A stretch of DNA of 64,000 bases from Streptomyces malachitofuscus. Its GTDB lineage: Bacteria; Actinomycetota; Actinomycetes; Streptomycetales; Streptomycetaceae. The notes under the pieces are model-generated. The model ran no database searches. It was given only the letters and a program-made list of their open reading frames with translations, and was not told the DNA's origin. The translations under genes were made by a program, and so were the position numbers. This document shows, piece after piece, positions 31,990 to 40,449 of this stretch (positions are counted from its first letter, which is position 1; each line of letters opens with the position of its first letter). The stretch covers positions 62,001 through 126,000 of the forward strand of contig NZ_BMUF01000015.1 in assembly GCF_014650055.1 (NCBI RefSeq), given 5' to 3'.

Positions 31990-32461
31990 ACGCGTCCAGG
32001 TTGCGGGTGGATTCGCCGCGTGACACCCGCCAGGCGTACTCCTTGCGGATCGCGGTGGCGAAACCGAGTTCCAGGAGCGTGTTGAAGCTGCCGTCGGCGG
32101 CCTCGAGGACCTGGCCGAGGAGGCGGTCGACCTCCTCCGCGGTGACGGCGGAGAGCGGGAGACGGCCGGTGACGTAGATGTCGCCGAGCGGGTCGACGGC
32201 GTAACTCACGCCGTAGAGCTTGAGGTTGCGCTCGAGGAGCCAGCGGTGGACCCCGCCCTCGTTCTCGTCGGGGTGGCGGATGACGAAGGCGTTCAGGGAG
32301 AGCGTGTGCCGGCCGGCGATCAGGGAGACGGTCGTGGAGAGCTTGCGGGTGCCGGGGAGCTTGACCACGTACGAACCGGGGGCGGGGCTCTCCCACTCCA
32401 GTTCCGCGTCCTTCAGCACATCCTCGACGACCTGCGCCGCCTCCGCCGCTTTGTCAGCCAT
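31943..32461 (-). CDS. YbjN domain-containing protein
   Basis: A 172-aa single-domain YbjN protein, a fold related to type III secretion chaperones. SYVVKLPGTRKLSTTVSLIAG and LERNLKLYGVSYAVDPLGDIYVTGRLPLSAVT are the core strands, EEVDRLLGQVLEAADGSFNTLLELGF the closing helices. Its ATG overlaps the mshA stop by eight bases, so it is translationally coupled to mshA, an arrangement conserved in actinobacteria. The 3' end overlaps the convergent AraC gene by 47 bases. Its role next to mycothiol synthesis is unknown. Confidence 0.88.
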   Translation of the reverse strand: MADKAAEAAQVVEDVLKDAELEWESPAPGSYVVKLPGTRKLSTTVSLIAGRHTLSLNAFVIRHPDENEGGVHRWLLERNLKLYGVSYAVDPLGDIYVTGRLPLSAVTAEEVDRLLGQVLEAADGSFNTLLELGFATAIRKEYAWRVSRGESTRNLDAFTHLLERPSPGSVPE

Positions 32462-33791
32462 GGTGCGAGCGTACGTGACGGCGGTGGGCCTGTGTCGCGG
32501 CCGTGTAGACGTCGGCCGTGGCGGCGGCCGCGGCGTCCCAGCCGAAGGACTGGGCGTGCCGGGCGGCGGCCGCGCCCATGCGGGCGGCGAGGGGCGGGTG
32601 GTCGGCGAAGTCGCGCAGCACGCGCGCGTACGCGGCGGGATCGTGGCCCTGGACGAGGAAGCCGGTGTGCCCGTCCCGTACGGCGACCGGGAGACCGCCG
32701 ACCGCGGCGGCGAGCACCGGGGTGCCGGCGGCCTGCGCCTCTATGGCGACCAGGCCGAAGGACTCGCTGTAGGAGGGCATGACGAGGACGGACGCCGCGC
32801 GGAACCAGTCCGCCAGCTGTTCCTGCCCGACGGGCGGGTGGAAGCGGACGACGTCGGCGATGCCGAGCCGCGCGGCGAGCTTCTGCAGGCCCTCCGGCTT
32901 GGCGAGGCCGCTGCCGCTGGGGCCGCCGACGACGGGGACGCAGATGCGTCCGCGCAGCTCGGGGCGTTCGCCGAGCAGGACGGCCACCGCGCGGAGCAGG
33001 ACGTCCGGGGCCTTGAGGGGCTGGATACGGCCGGCGAAGAGGGGGATCAGGGCGTCCTGGGGCAGGCCGAGGCGGGCCCGTGCGGCGGCGCGGCCGTCGG
33101 CGGGGCGGAAGCGGGCCAGGTTCACGCCGGGGTGGACGACGGCGACCTTGCCGGGGTCGGCGGCGTAGTGCTCCATGAGTTCGCCGGCCTCTTCGGCGGT
33201 GTTGGCGATCAGCCGGTCGGCGGCGGAGACGATCTGGGTCTCGCCGATGACGCGGGCGGCGGGCTCAGGGGTGTCGCCGTCGGCGAGGTTGGCGTTCTTC
33301 ACCTTCGCCATGGTGTGCATGGCGTGCACCAGGGGGACGCCCCAGCGCTGGGCGGCGAGCCAGCCGACGTGGCCGGAGAGCCAGTAGTGGGAGTGGACCA
33401 GGTCGTAGTGGCCGGGGCGGTGGCCGGCCCAGGCCTGCATCACGCCGTGGGTGAAGGCGCACAGCTGGGCGGGCAGCTCCTCCTTGGCGAGGCCTTCGTA
33501 GGGGCCGGCGTCGACGTGCCGGACGAGGACGCCGGGGGCCAGCTCGACGCTGGGCGGGAGGGCCGCGGCGGTCGCGCGGGTGAAGATCTCGACCTCGATG
33601 TTGATCGCCGCGAGGCGCTGCGCGAGCTCCACGATGTAGACGTTCATGCCGCCGGCGTCGCCGGTGCCCGGCTGGTGGAGCGGGGAGGTGTGCACGGAGA
33701 GCATCGCCACGCGGCGGGGCCTGCGGTGCAGGCGCAGCCGCGGCGGTGCGGCGGGGGAGCGCCGCCCGAGCCTCGCGATGTACTGGCTCAC
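32454..33791 (-). CDS. mshA: D-inositol-3-phosphate glycosyltransferase MshA
   Basis: A 445-aa GT4 glycosyltransferase that makes GlcNAc-inositol 3-phosphate from UDP-GlcNAc, the first step of mycothiol synthesis. VAMLSVHTSPLHQPGTGDAGGMNVYI near residue 35-60 is the acceptor-binding start typical of MshA, HSHYWLSGHVGW the mid motif, and MPSYSESFGLVAIEAQAAGTPVLAAAVGGLP the nucleotide-sugar E-x7-E region. GTG 33791 follows GAGGAGGAACGCCAC, an excellent ribosome-binding site; the longer frame has none. Residues 1-30 are a basic extension. ybjN overlaps the end by eight bases. Confidence 0.94.
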   Translation of the reverse strand: MSQYIARLGRRSPAAPPRLRLHRRPRRVAMLSVHTSPLHQPGTGDAGGMNVYIVELAQRLAAINIEVEIFTRATAAALPPSVELAPGVLVRHVDAGPYEGLAKEELPAQLCAFTHGVMQAWAGHRPGHYDLVHSHYWLSGHVGWLAAQRWGVPLVHAMHTMAKVKNANLADGDTPEPAARVIGETQIVSAADRLIANTAEEAGELMEHYAADPGKVAVVHPGVNLARFRPADGRAAARARLGLPQDALIPLFAGRIQPLKAPDVLLRAVAVLLGERPELRGRICVPVVGGPSGSGLAKPEGLQKLAARLGIADVVRFHPPVGQEQLADWFRAASVLVMPSYSESFGLVAIEAQAAGTPVLAAAVGGLPVAVRDGHTGFLVQGHDPAAYARVLRDFADHPPLAARMGAAAARHAQSFGWDAAAAATADVYTAATQAHRRHVRSHHG

Positions 33792-33999
33792 GTGGCGTTC
33801 CTCCTCGCGGTGGGCATGGCTGTCGGAGGGTTGTGCGGGCCCTCGGGGAGCACAACACCGGAGGGATCCGTTCCCATTTCCGGTGGGACGCCCGGGTCCC
33901 GGTCTTTGCCGAATCATTACCGGCTGTCGCTCAACCGTTCGAGCCGGTGACGCGTCCCCCACGTCGGGGCGCCCTTCGGGTACCCGCATACTCGGACGT

Positions 34000-34818
34000 A
34001 TGACAGTCCGCGCCCCCCGACGCCCGCTGGGCACCGTGACGCGCGGCACGACCAACCCCAACCGGCTGCGCCGCATGGATCGCTGGATCGCGGCCACGCA
34101 CGGAGCGGAGCTGCGCCGCGCGGAGGACCCCGTCGCCGTCGACCTCGGCTACGGCGCGGCCCCCTGGACGGCGGTCGAGTTGCTGCACCGGCTGCGCGGC
34201 GCGGCCCCACGCGCGCGCGTGGCGGGCGTCGAGATCGATCCGGCCCGGGTCGCGGCGGCACGGCCGTACGAGCGCGAGGGACTGGTCTTCCGGCACGGCG
34301 GCTTCGAGGTCCCGGTCCCGGGACGGCCCCTGCTCATCCGCGCGGCGAACGTGCTGCGCCAGTACGACGAGGCGGAGGTGGCCGCCGTGTGGCGGCGGCT
34401 CTGCGCGCGGCTCGCGCCGGCCGACCCGGCGACGGGATCGCGCGGCGGGCTGCTGGTCGAGGGCACGTGCGACGAGATCGGGCGCCGCCACGTGTGGGTC
34501 GCGCTCGGCCCGGAGGGGCCGCGCACCGTCACCTTCGCGACCCGGCTCGGCTCGCTGGAACGCCCGTCCGATCTGGCCGAACGCCTCCCCAAGGCGCTCA
34601 TCCACCGCAACGTCCCCGGTGAGCCGGTGCACGCCTTCCTCCGCGACTTCGACCGCGCCTGGGCCGCCGCGGCGCCCTACGCCTCCTACGGCGCCCGGCA
34701 GCGCTGGGTCCGGACGGTACGGGACCTGAGGGCCGACTGGCCGGTGACGGACGGGCCGGCGCGGTGGCGGCAGGGGGAAGTCACGGTGCGGTGGGCGGCG
34801 TTGGCGCCGCGGGACTGA
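34000..34818 (+). CDS. SAM-dependent methyltransferase
   Basis: A 272-aa class I methyltransferase. VAVDLGYGAAPWTAVELLHRL near residue 48 is the SAM-binding glycine loop, RVAGVEIDPARV the acidic end of strand 2, and LIRAANVLRQY the post-II motif region. The C-terminal half (LLVEGTCDEIGRRHVWVALG, then AERLPKALIHRNVPGEPVHAFL) is specific to a conserved Streptomyces family next to mshA; substrate unknown. ATG 34000 lies seven bases after CATACT with no ribosome-binding site, so a leaderless start is likely. It is divergent from mshA. Confidence 0.85.
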   Translation: MTVRAPRRPLGTVTRGTTNPNRLRRMDRWIAATHGAELRRAEDPVAVDLGYGAAPWTAVELLHRLRGAAPRARVAGVEIDPARVAAARPYEREGLVFRHGGFEVPVPGRPLLIRAANVLRQYDEAEVAAVWRRLCARLAPADPATGSRGGLLVEGTCDEIGRRHVWVALGPEGPRTVTFATRLGSLERPSDLAERLPKALIHRNVPGEPVHAFLRDFDRAWAAAAPYASYGARQRWVRTVRDLRADWPVTDGPARWRQGEVTVRWAALAPRD

Positions 34819-35013
34819 CGGCAGGCCGCGACGTCCGCACCGAGGGAACGATCTCCGTGAGTCGTTCGTCACATGGGCGGGGCGATCGTCGCGCCGGGGA
34901 TTGCGCGGGCGGGAGGGGCGGGAAGAACTCCCTCTGTCGTTTCGCGCGTCGGCATGGCAGCATCCCCCCGGCGACCGATTGTTACTGACGGTCAATCACA
35001 TGGGGGTGGCGTC

Positions 35014-36108
35014 ATGGGGACGGGCAAGCGCGGATTGCTCGCGGCAGCCGTGGCCGTGGTCTGCGCGGTCACCGTACTGGCGGTGCCCGGTACGGCGTTC
35101 GCGGCCCCCACTCCCCCGCCGCCCCCGGGCACGACCGCGAGCGTCACCGTGGTCGACGGCCCTGACAAGGAACTTGAAGCCGTACGCAAGAAGCTCGACA
35201 AGCTCTACCGCGCGGCGGCCGTCGCCACCGAGGAGTACAACGCCGCCGAGGAGAAGGCGAAGAAGCAGTCCGCCGAGATCGTGCGGCTGGCGGAGAAGAT
35301 CGTCAAGGGCCGCGAGAGGCTGGACGAGCTCAAGGCGCGCGCGGGCGCCGCGGCCGCCGCCCAGTACCGCGGCGGCGGGCTGCCGCCCGAGGCCCGCCTC
35401 ATGCTCAGCGACACCCCGCAGGAGTTCCTCGACGGCGCGGGCCGGGTGCGGCAGGGCGAGCACGCGGCCAAGGGGCTGCTGGGGGAAATGTCCCGCGCCC
35501 AGCAGGACTTGGAGCAGTACGCGCAGGACGCGGACACTCAGTTCAAGGAGCTGGAGGCGGGCCGCAAGGCCAAGGCCAAGGCGCAGAAGAAGATCGAGAA
35601 GCAGATCAAGGCGGCCGAGAAGGTCGAGTCCGAGCTCGAGGAGGAGGAGAAGGAGCGCCTGGCCCGGCTGGAGAAGCGGGCCGCCGACCAGGCGCAGGCC
35701 GGCTGGCTGAGCTCCGGCATCCTCGACGAGATCGACGGCGAGGCGACGAAGCAGGGCAGACAGGCCGTCGCGTACGCCACCGCGCAGATCGGGAAGCCGT
35801 ACCAGTGGGGCGCGGAGGGGCCGAAGACGTACGACTGCTCCGGACTCACCTCGCAGGCCTGGATATCGGCCGGGCGGAGCATGCCGCGCACCTCGCAGGA
35901 GCAGTGGAAGCAGCTGGAGCGCGTGGACATCGAGGACATGCGGCCCGGTGACCTCATCATCTACTTCAAGGACGCCACCCACGTCGGCATGTACGTGGGC
36001 GACGGCATCATGGTGCACGCCCCGCGCCCCGGACGGTCGGTGACCCTCGCGGGGGCCGGATCGATGCCGATCCTCGGGGTCGTACGCCCGGACGCGGCCG
36101 CGGACTGA
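35014..36108 (+). CDS. NlpC/P60 family peptidoglycan hydrolase
   Basis: A 364-aa secreted endopeptidase that cuts stem peptides of peptidoglycan, as RipA-like proteins do. The signal peptide covers about 1-31 (LLAAAVAVVCAVTVLAV to TAFAAP). A long coiled coil follows at 50-230 (ELEAVRKKLDKLYR, EKAKKQSAEIVRLAEKIVKG, KAKAQKKIEKQIKAAEKVESELEEEE). The catalytic domain at 250-364 has Cys275 in TYDCSGLTSQAW and His323 in THVGMYVGDG. ATG 35014 follows GGGGGTGGC. No c-di-AMP ydaO-type leader, common before such genes, is visible upstream. Confidence 0.92.
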   Translation: MGTGKRGLLAAAVAVVCAVTVLAVPGTAFAAPTPPPPPGTTASVTVVDGPDKELEAVRKKLDKLYRAAAVATEEYNAAEEKAKKQSAEIVRLAEKIVKGRERLDELKARAGAAAAAQYRGGGLPPEARLMLSDTPQEFLDGAGRVRQGEHAAKGLLGEMSRAQQDLEQYAQDADTQFKELEAGRKAKAKAQKKIEKQIKAAEKVESELEEEEKERLARLEKRAADQAQAGWLSSGILDEIDGEATKQGRQAVAYATAQIGKPYQWGAEGPKTYDCSGLTSQAWISAGRSMPRTSQEQWKQLERVDIEDMRPGDLIIYFKDATHVGMYVGDGIMVHAPRPGRSVTLAGAGSMPILGVVRPDAAAD

Positions 36109-36113
36109 CCGCG

Positions 36114-36134
36114 GCGCGCCCCGCCCGGGCGCGC
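36114..36134. terminator. GC hairpin after the NlpC/P60 gene
   Basis: Eight-base arms GCGCGCCC and GGGCGCGC around a five-base loop, starting five bases after the stop codon. Confidence 0.65.
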
Positions 36135-36443
36135 TCAACGGCCCGGTGACACAGGCCACGTGACCCATGGCACGTGGATCTTGCGATCAAACCCCTTGGG
36201 GACGTGACGTTCGTCATTCCCGCAGCACACCCGGCCTGTCCAACTGCGGTAGCAAACGCGGCATATGACAACGGCCGATGGCGCAGCGGCGTGGTTTCCA
36301 CCATTCCGCTGCGGCGCGGTCAACCGCTATGGTCCCCGTTCGAAGGGGCATCCCCTGCTCGCACACCGAGGTGGGAGCCGGGGACAGGGTCGAGATCCGT
36401 CGCCCCCACCATGCCCTCGGGGGGAGGGAAGGAACCCGGAACC
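36135..36443. other. upstream region of the receiver-PP2C gene
   Basis: About 310 bases before the chosen start of the phosphatase. The phosphatase frame is open from 36174, but its first 90 codons look unlike the protein and contain no ribosome-binding site before 36411. CCACGTGACCCATGGCACGTGG (two CACGTG elements facing each other) around 36158-36179 is a notable symmetric element. I see no gene here. Confidence 0.35.
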
Positions 36444-37811
36444 ATGCCCGCACCCGTACCGCGGCAGAGAGCGATCCCGGCCGCGGAAGGTGGTCAGGCG
36501 CCGGCCGCTGCACACAGCAAAGGCTCCGCCCTGGACTCCTCGGAGGCCAGGACGGCGGCCCCGCACACCGTGGCCCCGTCCGAGAGCAGCACCACGGACC
36601 GGTCCGGCACCCCGCCGGACAGGGCCGAGACGGCCGCCCACACCAACCTCACCCTGCTCCTGATCGAGGACGATCCGGGCGGGTCGCCGATCGTGCCCGA
36701 CCTGCTCGACCAGTCCGGCAAGCCGATCCGCGTCCGCACCGCCCGCAATCTCACCGAGGCCGAGCGGCTGCTGACCGACGACGTCCACTGCATCCTGCTG
36801 GACCTCGCCCTGCCCGCGCCGGGCCGCACCGGCGACGGCGACGAGCTCGCCGTGCTCAAGCACGTCCTCGAGCTCGCCCCCCGGCACGCCGTCCTCGCCC
36901 TCACCGGCGCCGACGACACCGAGCGCGGCGCTGAGGCGGTGCGGGTGGGCGCCCAGGACTACCTCGTCCGCGACGAGCTGGACGGCCGGCTGCTGAGCCG
37001 GGCGATCCGCTACGCGGTGGAGCGCAAGCGGTCCGACTCCGCCGAGCGGCGGCTCGCGGAGGGCCGGGTGCGCGCCCAGGAGAACCGCCGGCTGGAACGC
37101 GGCCTGCTGCCGACCCCGCTGCTGGACGGTTCCCCGCTGCGCTTCGCCGCGCGCTACCGCCCCGGCCGCTCGCGCGCCCTGCTCGGCGGCGACTTCTACG
37201 ACGTCGTCCGCACCCCCGACGGCACCGTGCACGCCATGATCGGCGACGTCTGCGGGCACGGCCCGGACGAGGCCGCCCTCGGCGTGGAGCTGCGCATCGC
37301 CTGGCGCGCGCTGACCCTGGCGGGGCTGTGCGGGGACCAGCTCCTCGGCACCCTGCAGGAGGTGCTGGAACACGAGCGCGCGGACGACGAGATCTTCGCG
37401 ACCCTGTGCACGGTGGACATCGCGCCGGACGGCCGCCGGGCGGGCCTGTGCCTGGCCGGCCACCCGTCACCGCTGCTCGCCCGCCCGGGCGTGCCGGCGC
37501 GCCTGCTGCCGTACGACAACAACGGCCCGGCGCTCGGGCTGCTGCCGGGCGCACGCTGGCCGCGGATGCAGGTGGAGCTGGGTGCCGAGTGGAGCCTGAT
37601 GCTCTACACCGACGGTCTGATCGAGGGCCGGGTCGGCGACACCGGCGAGCGGCTCGGCCAGGACGGCATGGTGGAGATGATCCGCCGCCAGCTCTCCGAG
37701 GGACTGCACGGCGAGGAGCTGCTGCGGACCGCCGTGAACGAGGTGCGCGACCTCAACGGGGGGGAGCTGACCGACGACGTGGCGGTGCTGCTGCTGGACC
37801 GGACGGCGTGA
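36444..37811 (+). CDS. fused receiver-PP2C (SpoIIE-type) phosphatase
   Basis: A 455-aa protein with an N-terminal disordered stretch, a response-regulator receiver domain at about 70-195 and a SpoIIE/RsbU-type PPM phosphatase at about 235-455. The receiver has LLIEDDPGG, the phospho-acceptor Asp in CILLDLALPAPG and ALTGADD. The phosphatase shows LLGGDFYDVV, MIGDVCGHGPDEAA, LCLAGHPSPLL, LYTDGLIEGR and LTDDVAVLLL, with all metal Asp residues. Such proteins dephosphorylate anti-anti-sigma factors on a two-component cue. ATG 36444 is chosen because GGAAGGA lies ten bases upstream; ATG 36411 is possible. No cognate anti-sigma gene is adjacent. Confidence 0.9.
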   Translation: MPAPVPRQRAIPAAEGGQAPAAAHSKGSALDSSEARTAAPHTVAPSESSTTDRSGTPPDRAETAAHTNLTLLLIEDDPGGSPIVPDLLDQSGKPIRVRTARNLTEAERLLTDDVHCILLDLALPAPGRTGDGDELAVLKHVLELAPRHAVLALTGADDTERGAEAVRVGAQDYLVRDELDGRLLSRAIRYAVERKRSDSAERRLAEGRVRAQENRRLERGLLPTPLLDGSPLRFAARYRPGRSRALLGGDFYDVVRTPDGTVHAMIGDVCGHGPDEAALGVELRIAWRALTLAGLCGDQLLGTLQEVLEHERADDEIFATLCTVDIAPDGRRAGLCLAGHPSPLLARPGVPARLLPYDNNGPALGLLPGARWPRMQVELGAEWSLMLYTDGLIEGRVGDTGERLGQDGMVEMIRRQLSEGLHGEELLRTAVNEVRDLNGGELTDDVAVLLLDRTA

Positions 37812-37860
37812 GCGGTCCTCCGCGCCCCTCTCCGGAGCGCGGAGGCGGGCCTGTCCCCGG

Positions 37861-38214
37861 TCAGCGGCCGCCGTTGTACGGGCCGTAGGGGCCGTCGCTG
37901 CTGGAGCCGCCCCTGCGGGCGCGGCCGCCGCCGGGCAGGCCGCGGAGGGCCGGGCGGACGTCCACCATGTAGACGATGGTCGCGATCAGGCCGATGATCG
38001 GCAGGAACGACAGGATGTTGAAGATCAGGTTCACCACGAAGGCGAGGGCCAGGATGATCAGCCAGAACGGCTTGGTCTTCTTGTCCGCCGCGCGGTAGGC
38101 GTCCTCACGGCGCGTGGCGGCGTCGATCAGCGCGAAGCCGCTGAAAACGATCAGGGCCATGCTCAGCAGCCACATGAACCCCGCGAAGCCCTGCATCAGC
38201 ACTACGTCCACCAC
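37861..38214 (-). CDS. DUF2516 family membrane protein
   Basis: A 117-aa integral membrane protein with two helices, GFAGFMWLLSMALIVFSGFALIDA and FWLIILALAFVVNLIFNILSF, plus a third shorter hydrophobic part IIGLIATIVYMVDV. The C-terminal tail is Gly/Arg-rich (GGGRARRGGSSSDGPYG). DUF2516 is conserved in actinobacteria next to the HbhA-like and XRE genes, as here; function unknown. The start is GTG 38214; the ATG six codons further in (MQGFAGF) is an alternative, since neither has a strong ribosome-binding site. Confidence 0.85.
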   Translation of the reverse strand: MVDVVLMQGFAGFMWLLSMALIVFSGFALIDAATRREDAYRAADKKTKPFWLIILALAFVVNLIFNILSFLPIIGLIATIVYMVDVRPALRGLPGGGRARRGGSSSDGPYGPYNGGR

Positions 38215-38285
38215 CAGACTCGGCTCGTCTATTACGCCGTCTTTACGCCGTCACCGTACCCGCATCCACCGGTCGGCTACCCGGA

Positions 38286-38322
38286 GAACGGGCCGGGCAC
38301 CACGAGAGTGCCCGGCCCGTTC
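38286..38322. terminator. terminator after the HbhA-like gene
   Basis: Fifteen-base perfect arms GAACGGGCCGGGCAC (38286-38300) and GTGCCCGGCCCGTTC (38308-38322) with a seven-base loop, 22 bases after the stop codon of the minus-strand gene at 38345. Confidence 0.88.
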
Positions 38323-38344
38323 CCGTCCTATCTCCCGGTGACCG

Positions 38345-38947
38345 CTACTTCGCGGGCGGGGTCGTCTTCTTCGCGGTGGGCTTGCGCACCGGGGCCTTCT
38401 TGGCCGCGGCGGGCTTCTTCACCGCGGCGGACGCGGTCCCGGCGGGCTTGTCGGCCTTGGGCTCGACCGGCTCGGGCGCGGGCTTCGGCTCGGGAGCCGG
38501 CTCGACGGCCACGGCGATGTCCTCGATGCCCTCGGCGGCCTCACCGCGCCAGGTCTTCACGGTCTGCTCGCCGCGCTCGGCGACCTTCTCGTACGTCTCC
38601 CGCGCCTTGACCGCGTACTCGGCGGCGATGCCGACGCCGCGCAGCGCGAGGTCCTGGGCGTTCTCGCCGAGCTTCTTCAGGTCGGTGTCGAGCGAGCCGA
38701 TGAGCTCGCCGACCTTGGCCTGGAGGTTCTCCTGCGTCTCCCGGACCCGGACGGTCGCCCGCTCCTGCACGGCCTTGGGGTCGGTGTTGCGGACGGCCTC
38801 GATGCGGGCCGGGGCCTCGGCGCGCAGCTGCTCCACCAGGGCCGGCACCTTCCTGGCCTGCTGCAGCGCCAGGTCGGCGGTGCCGGCGGCGAAGTAGAGC
38901 GGGGTCGGGTCGCTGAAGGTCTTGCGCAGGTCGTCGGTGATGGCCAT
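38345..38947 (-). CDS. heparin-binding hemagglutinin (HbhA)-like protein
   Basis: A 200-aa protein with the HbhA plan: a helical coiled-coil body at about 1-140 (DPTPLYFAAGTADLALQQARKVPALVEQL, ARIEAVRNTDPKAVQERATVRVRETQENL, ALRGVGIAAEYAVKARETYEKVAERGEQTV) and a Lys/Pro/Ala-rich tail (KKPAAAKKAPVRKPTAKKTT). In mycobacteria HbhA is a surface adhesin; in streptomycetes the counterpart is soluble and its role is not known. ATG 38947 follows GGGAGGACC. The XRE regulator lies upstream on the same strand. Confidence 0.85.
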   Translation of the reverse strand: MAITDDLRKTFSDPTPLYFAAGTADLALQQARKVPALVEQLRAEAPARIEAVRNTDPKAVQERATVRVRETQENLQAKVGELIGSLDTDLKKLGENAQDLALRGVGIAAEYAVKARETYEKVAERGEQTVKTWRGEAAEGIEDIAVAVEPAPEPKPAPEPVEPKADKPAGTASAAVKKPAAAKKAPVRKPTAKKTTPPAK

Positions 38948-39025
38948 GGTGATGGTCCTCCCGGATTCGTTTCGGCTGAGGGTTCTCATGTGGTCCGCGG
39001 CGGGCGGCCGGTGCCCTGGTCCGGC

Positions 39026-39598
39026 TCAGCCGGCCGTCCGCCGCGGGCCCTTGTCACTGCCGCCGCCCGCACGGGGGCGGCGCTCGGCGGGTGTACCGCT
39101 GTCGGTCGTACCGCCGTCGGTCGCTCCGCCGGCCGTACGGCTCCGGCGTATCACGGCATCGCCGTCCGGAGCGTCCACCGCGCGGTCACTCGCGTCGACG
39201 ACCTCGGACACCCCGGGATCCTCCGTCGCCTCACCGTCCTCGGCGCCGCCAAACCCGTTCTCCTTGCGGAAGGACTCGTAGATCTGGAGCAGCACCTGCT
39301 TCTGACGCTCGGTCAGCGTGGGGTCCGCGAGGAGCGCGGCCCGTGTCTCCACCTCGTCCCGGTCCCGCTCCGCGTCGAGGATGCCGGCCCGGACGTAGAG
39401 CGTCTCCGCGGAGATCCGCAGGGCCTTGGCGACCTGCTGCAGCACCTCCGCACTGGGCTTGCGCAGCCCGCGCTCGATCTGGCTGAGGTACGGATTCGAC
39501 ACCCCGGCGGCATCGGCGAGCTGCCGCAGCGACAACTGCGCGCTGCGCCGCTGCTCGCGCAGGTACTCACCGAGATTGCCGACGTTGAGCGATGCCAT
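39026..39598 (-). CDS. XRE family transcriptional regulator
   Basis: A 190-aa regulator. The N-terminal Cro/C1 HTH is at 9-70 (NLGEYLREQRRSAQLSLRQLADAAGVSNPYLSQIERGLRKPSAEVLQQVAKAL). A middle helix pair with VETRAALLADPTLTERQKQVLLQIYESFRKENG is conserved in the actinobacterial family; the last 65 residues are disordered and Gly/Thr-rich. A 28-base palindrome lies 26-53 bases before the ATG (39624-39651) and is likely its own operator. The gene precedes the HbhA-like gene, 78 bases apart, and may control it. Confidence 0.9.
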   Translation of the reverse strand: MASLNVGNLGEYLREQRRSAQLSLRQLADAAGVSNPYLSQIERGLRKPSAEVLQQVAKALRISAETLYVRAGILDAERDRDEVETRAALLADPTLTERQKQVLLQIYESFRKENGFGGAEDGEATEDPGVSEVVDASDRAVDAPDGDAVIRRSRTAGGATDGGTTDSGTPAERRPRAGGGSDKGPRRTAG

Positions 39599-39623
39599 GC
39601 CTCCACCCTGCCGCACCGCGCTA

Positions 39624-39651
39624 ACTATTGCAAGCACCTGCTTGCAATAGT
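39624..39651. promoter_or_regulatory. near-perfect palindromic operator before the XRE regulator
   Basis: Thirteen-base arms ACTATTGCAAGCA (39624-39636) and TGCTTGCAATAGT (39639-39651) are perfect inverted repeats with a two-base spacer. The element is AT-rich compared with its surroundings and lies in the promoter region of the minus-strand XRE gene. Autoregulation is the simplest reading. Confidence 0.8.
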
Positions 39652-39754
39652 GCGCCACGGCACACCCCGCGGCCGTTGAGCCTGGAACCACACACCAAGA
39701 GCTCAGCGTCCATCCCCGACTACACGATCACGGATGACTACGGAGACCCGGGAC

Positions 39755-40378
39755 ATGACGGACACAGCCGCTCGGTACCTCTATCTCGCCCGGCACGGTG
39801 AAGCGTCAGCGGACGAGACGACCCTGACGGAGAGCGGCCGGCGCCAAGCCGTTCTCCTCGGTGACCGGCTGCGGAGCGCCCCGCTTTCGGTGATCCACCA
39901 CGGGCCGCTGCCCCGGGCGCGGCAGACGGCCCGGCTGATCAGCACACGACTGGACGCCGTCCCACTGCACCAGTCGGAGCCGGCCGGCGACTACATCCCC
40001 TACCTGCCCGCGAAAGAGGAGGTGCCGCCGGATTCGGCCGACGCCATGCTCGGCTTCCTCGCCCAGGTTCCGGAAGAGGAGCGCAACCGCGGGCCGGCAC
40101 TGGCCCGGGAGGCCCTCGCAGAGTTCACGGGCCCCGTCGAGGGCGATCGCCCCCGCCATGAACTGGTCGTGACCCACAATTTCCTCATCGGATGGCTGAT
40201 CCGAGCCGCCCTCGACGCCCCCGAGTGGCGCTGGATGGGACTCAACCACGGCAACGCGGCTCTGACGGTCATCAGATACGCACCCGGCAGACCGTCCTCC
40301 GTGCTGTTCTGCAACGACATGCGGCATCTGCCCGCAGAACTGCGGTGGACCGGCTTCCCGCCCGAACTCCACATCTGA
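39755..40378 (+). CDS. histidine phosphatase (phosphoglycerate-mutase-like) family protein
   Basis: A 207-aa protein of the broad histidine phosphatase superfamily. YLARHGEASADETTLTESGRRQAVLLGDRL gives the catalytic RHG near residue 12, VIHHGPLPRARQTARLI the second Arg, EPAGDYIPYLP the Glu region and HELVVTHNFLIGWLIRAALD the second His. Substrate may be a phosphoester or phosphoprotein; not predictable. ATG 39755 is preferred because GGAG (39742-39745) lies nine bases upstream; ATG 39734 adds seven residues. It is divergent from the XRE gene. Confidence 0.85.
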   Translation: MTDTAARYLYLARHGEASADETTLTESGRRQAVLLGDRLRSAPLSVIHHGPLPRARQTARLISTRLDAVPLHQSEPAGDYIPYLPAKEEVPPDSADAMLGFLAQVPEEERNRGPALAREALAEFTGPVEGDRPRHELVVTHNFLIGWLIRAALDAPEWRWMGLNHGNAALTVIRYAPGRPSSVLFCNDMRHLPAELRWTGFPPELHI

Positions 40379-40449
40379 CCAAGAGGGCCGCCTGGAGGGC
40401 GTCGGTGTGCGGTATCCGGAGCTTCCACTCGTCGCCGGCCTTCGTCACC

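Noticed and set aside
34819..35013. c-di-AMP (ydaO) riboswitch before the NlpC/P60 gene
   Set aside because: Such leaders are common before Streptomyces cell-wall hydrolases, but the conserved core is absent and the gap is short.
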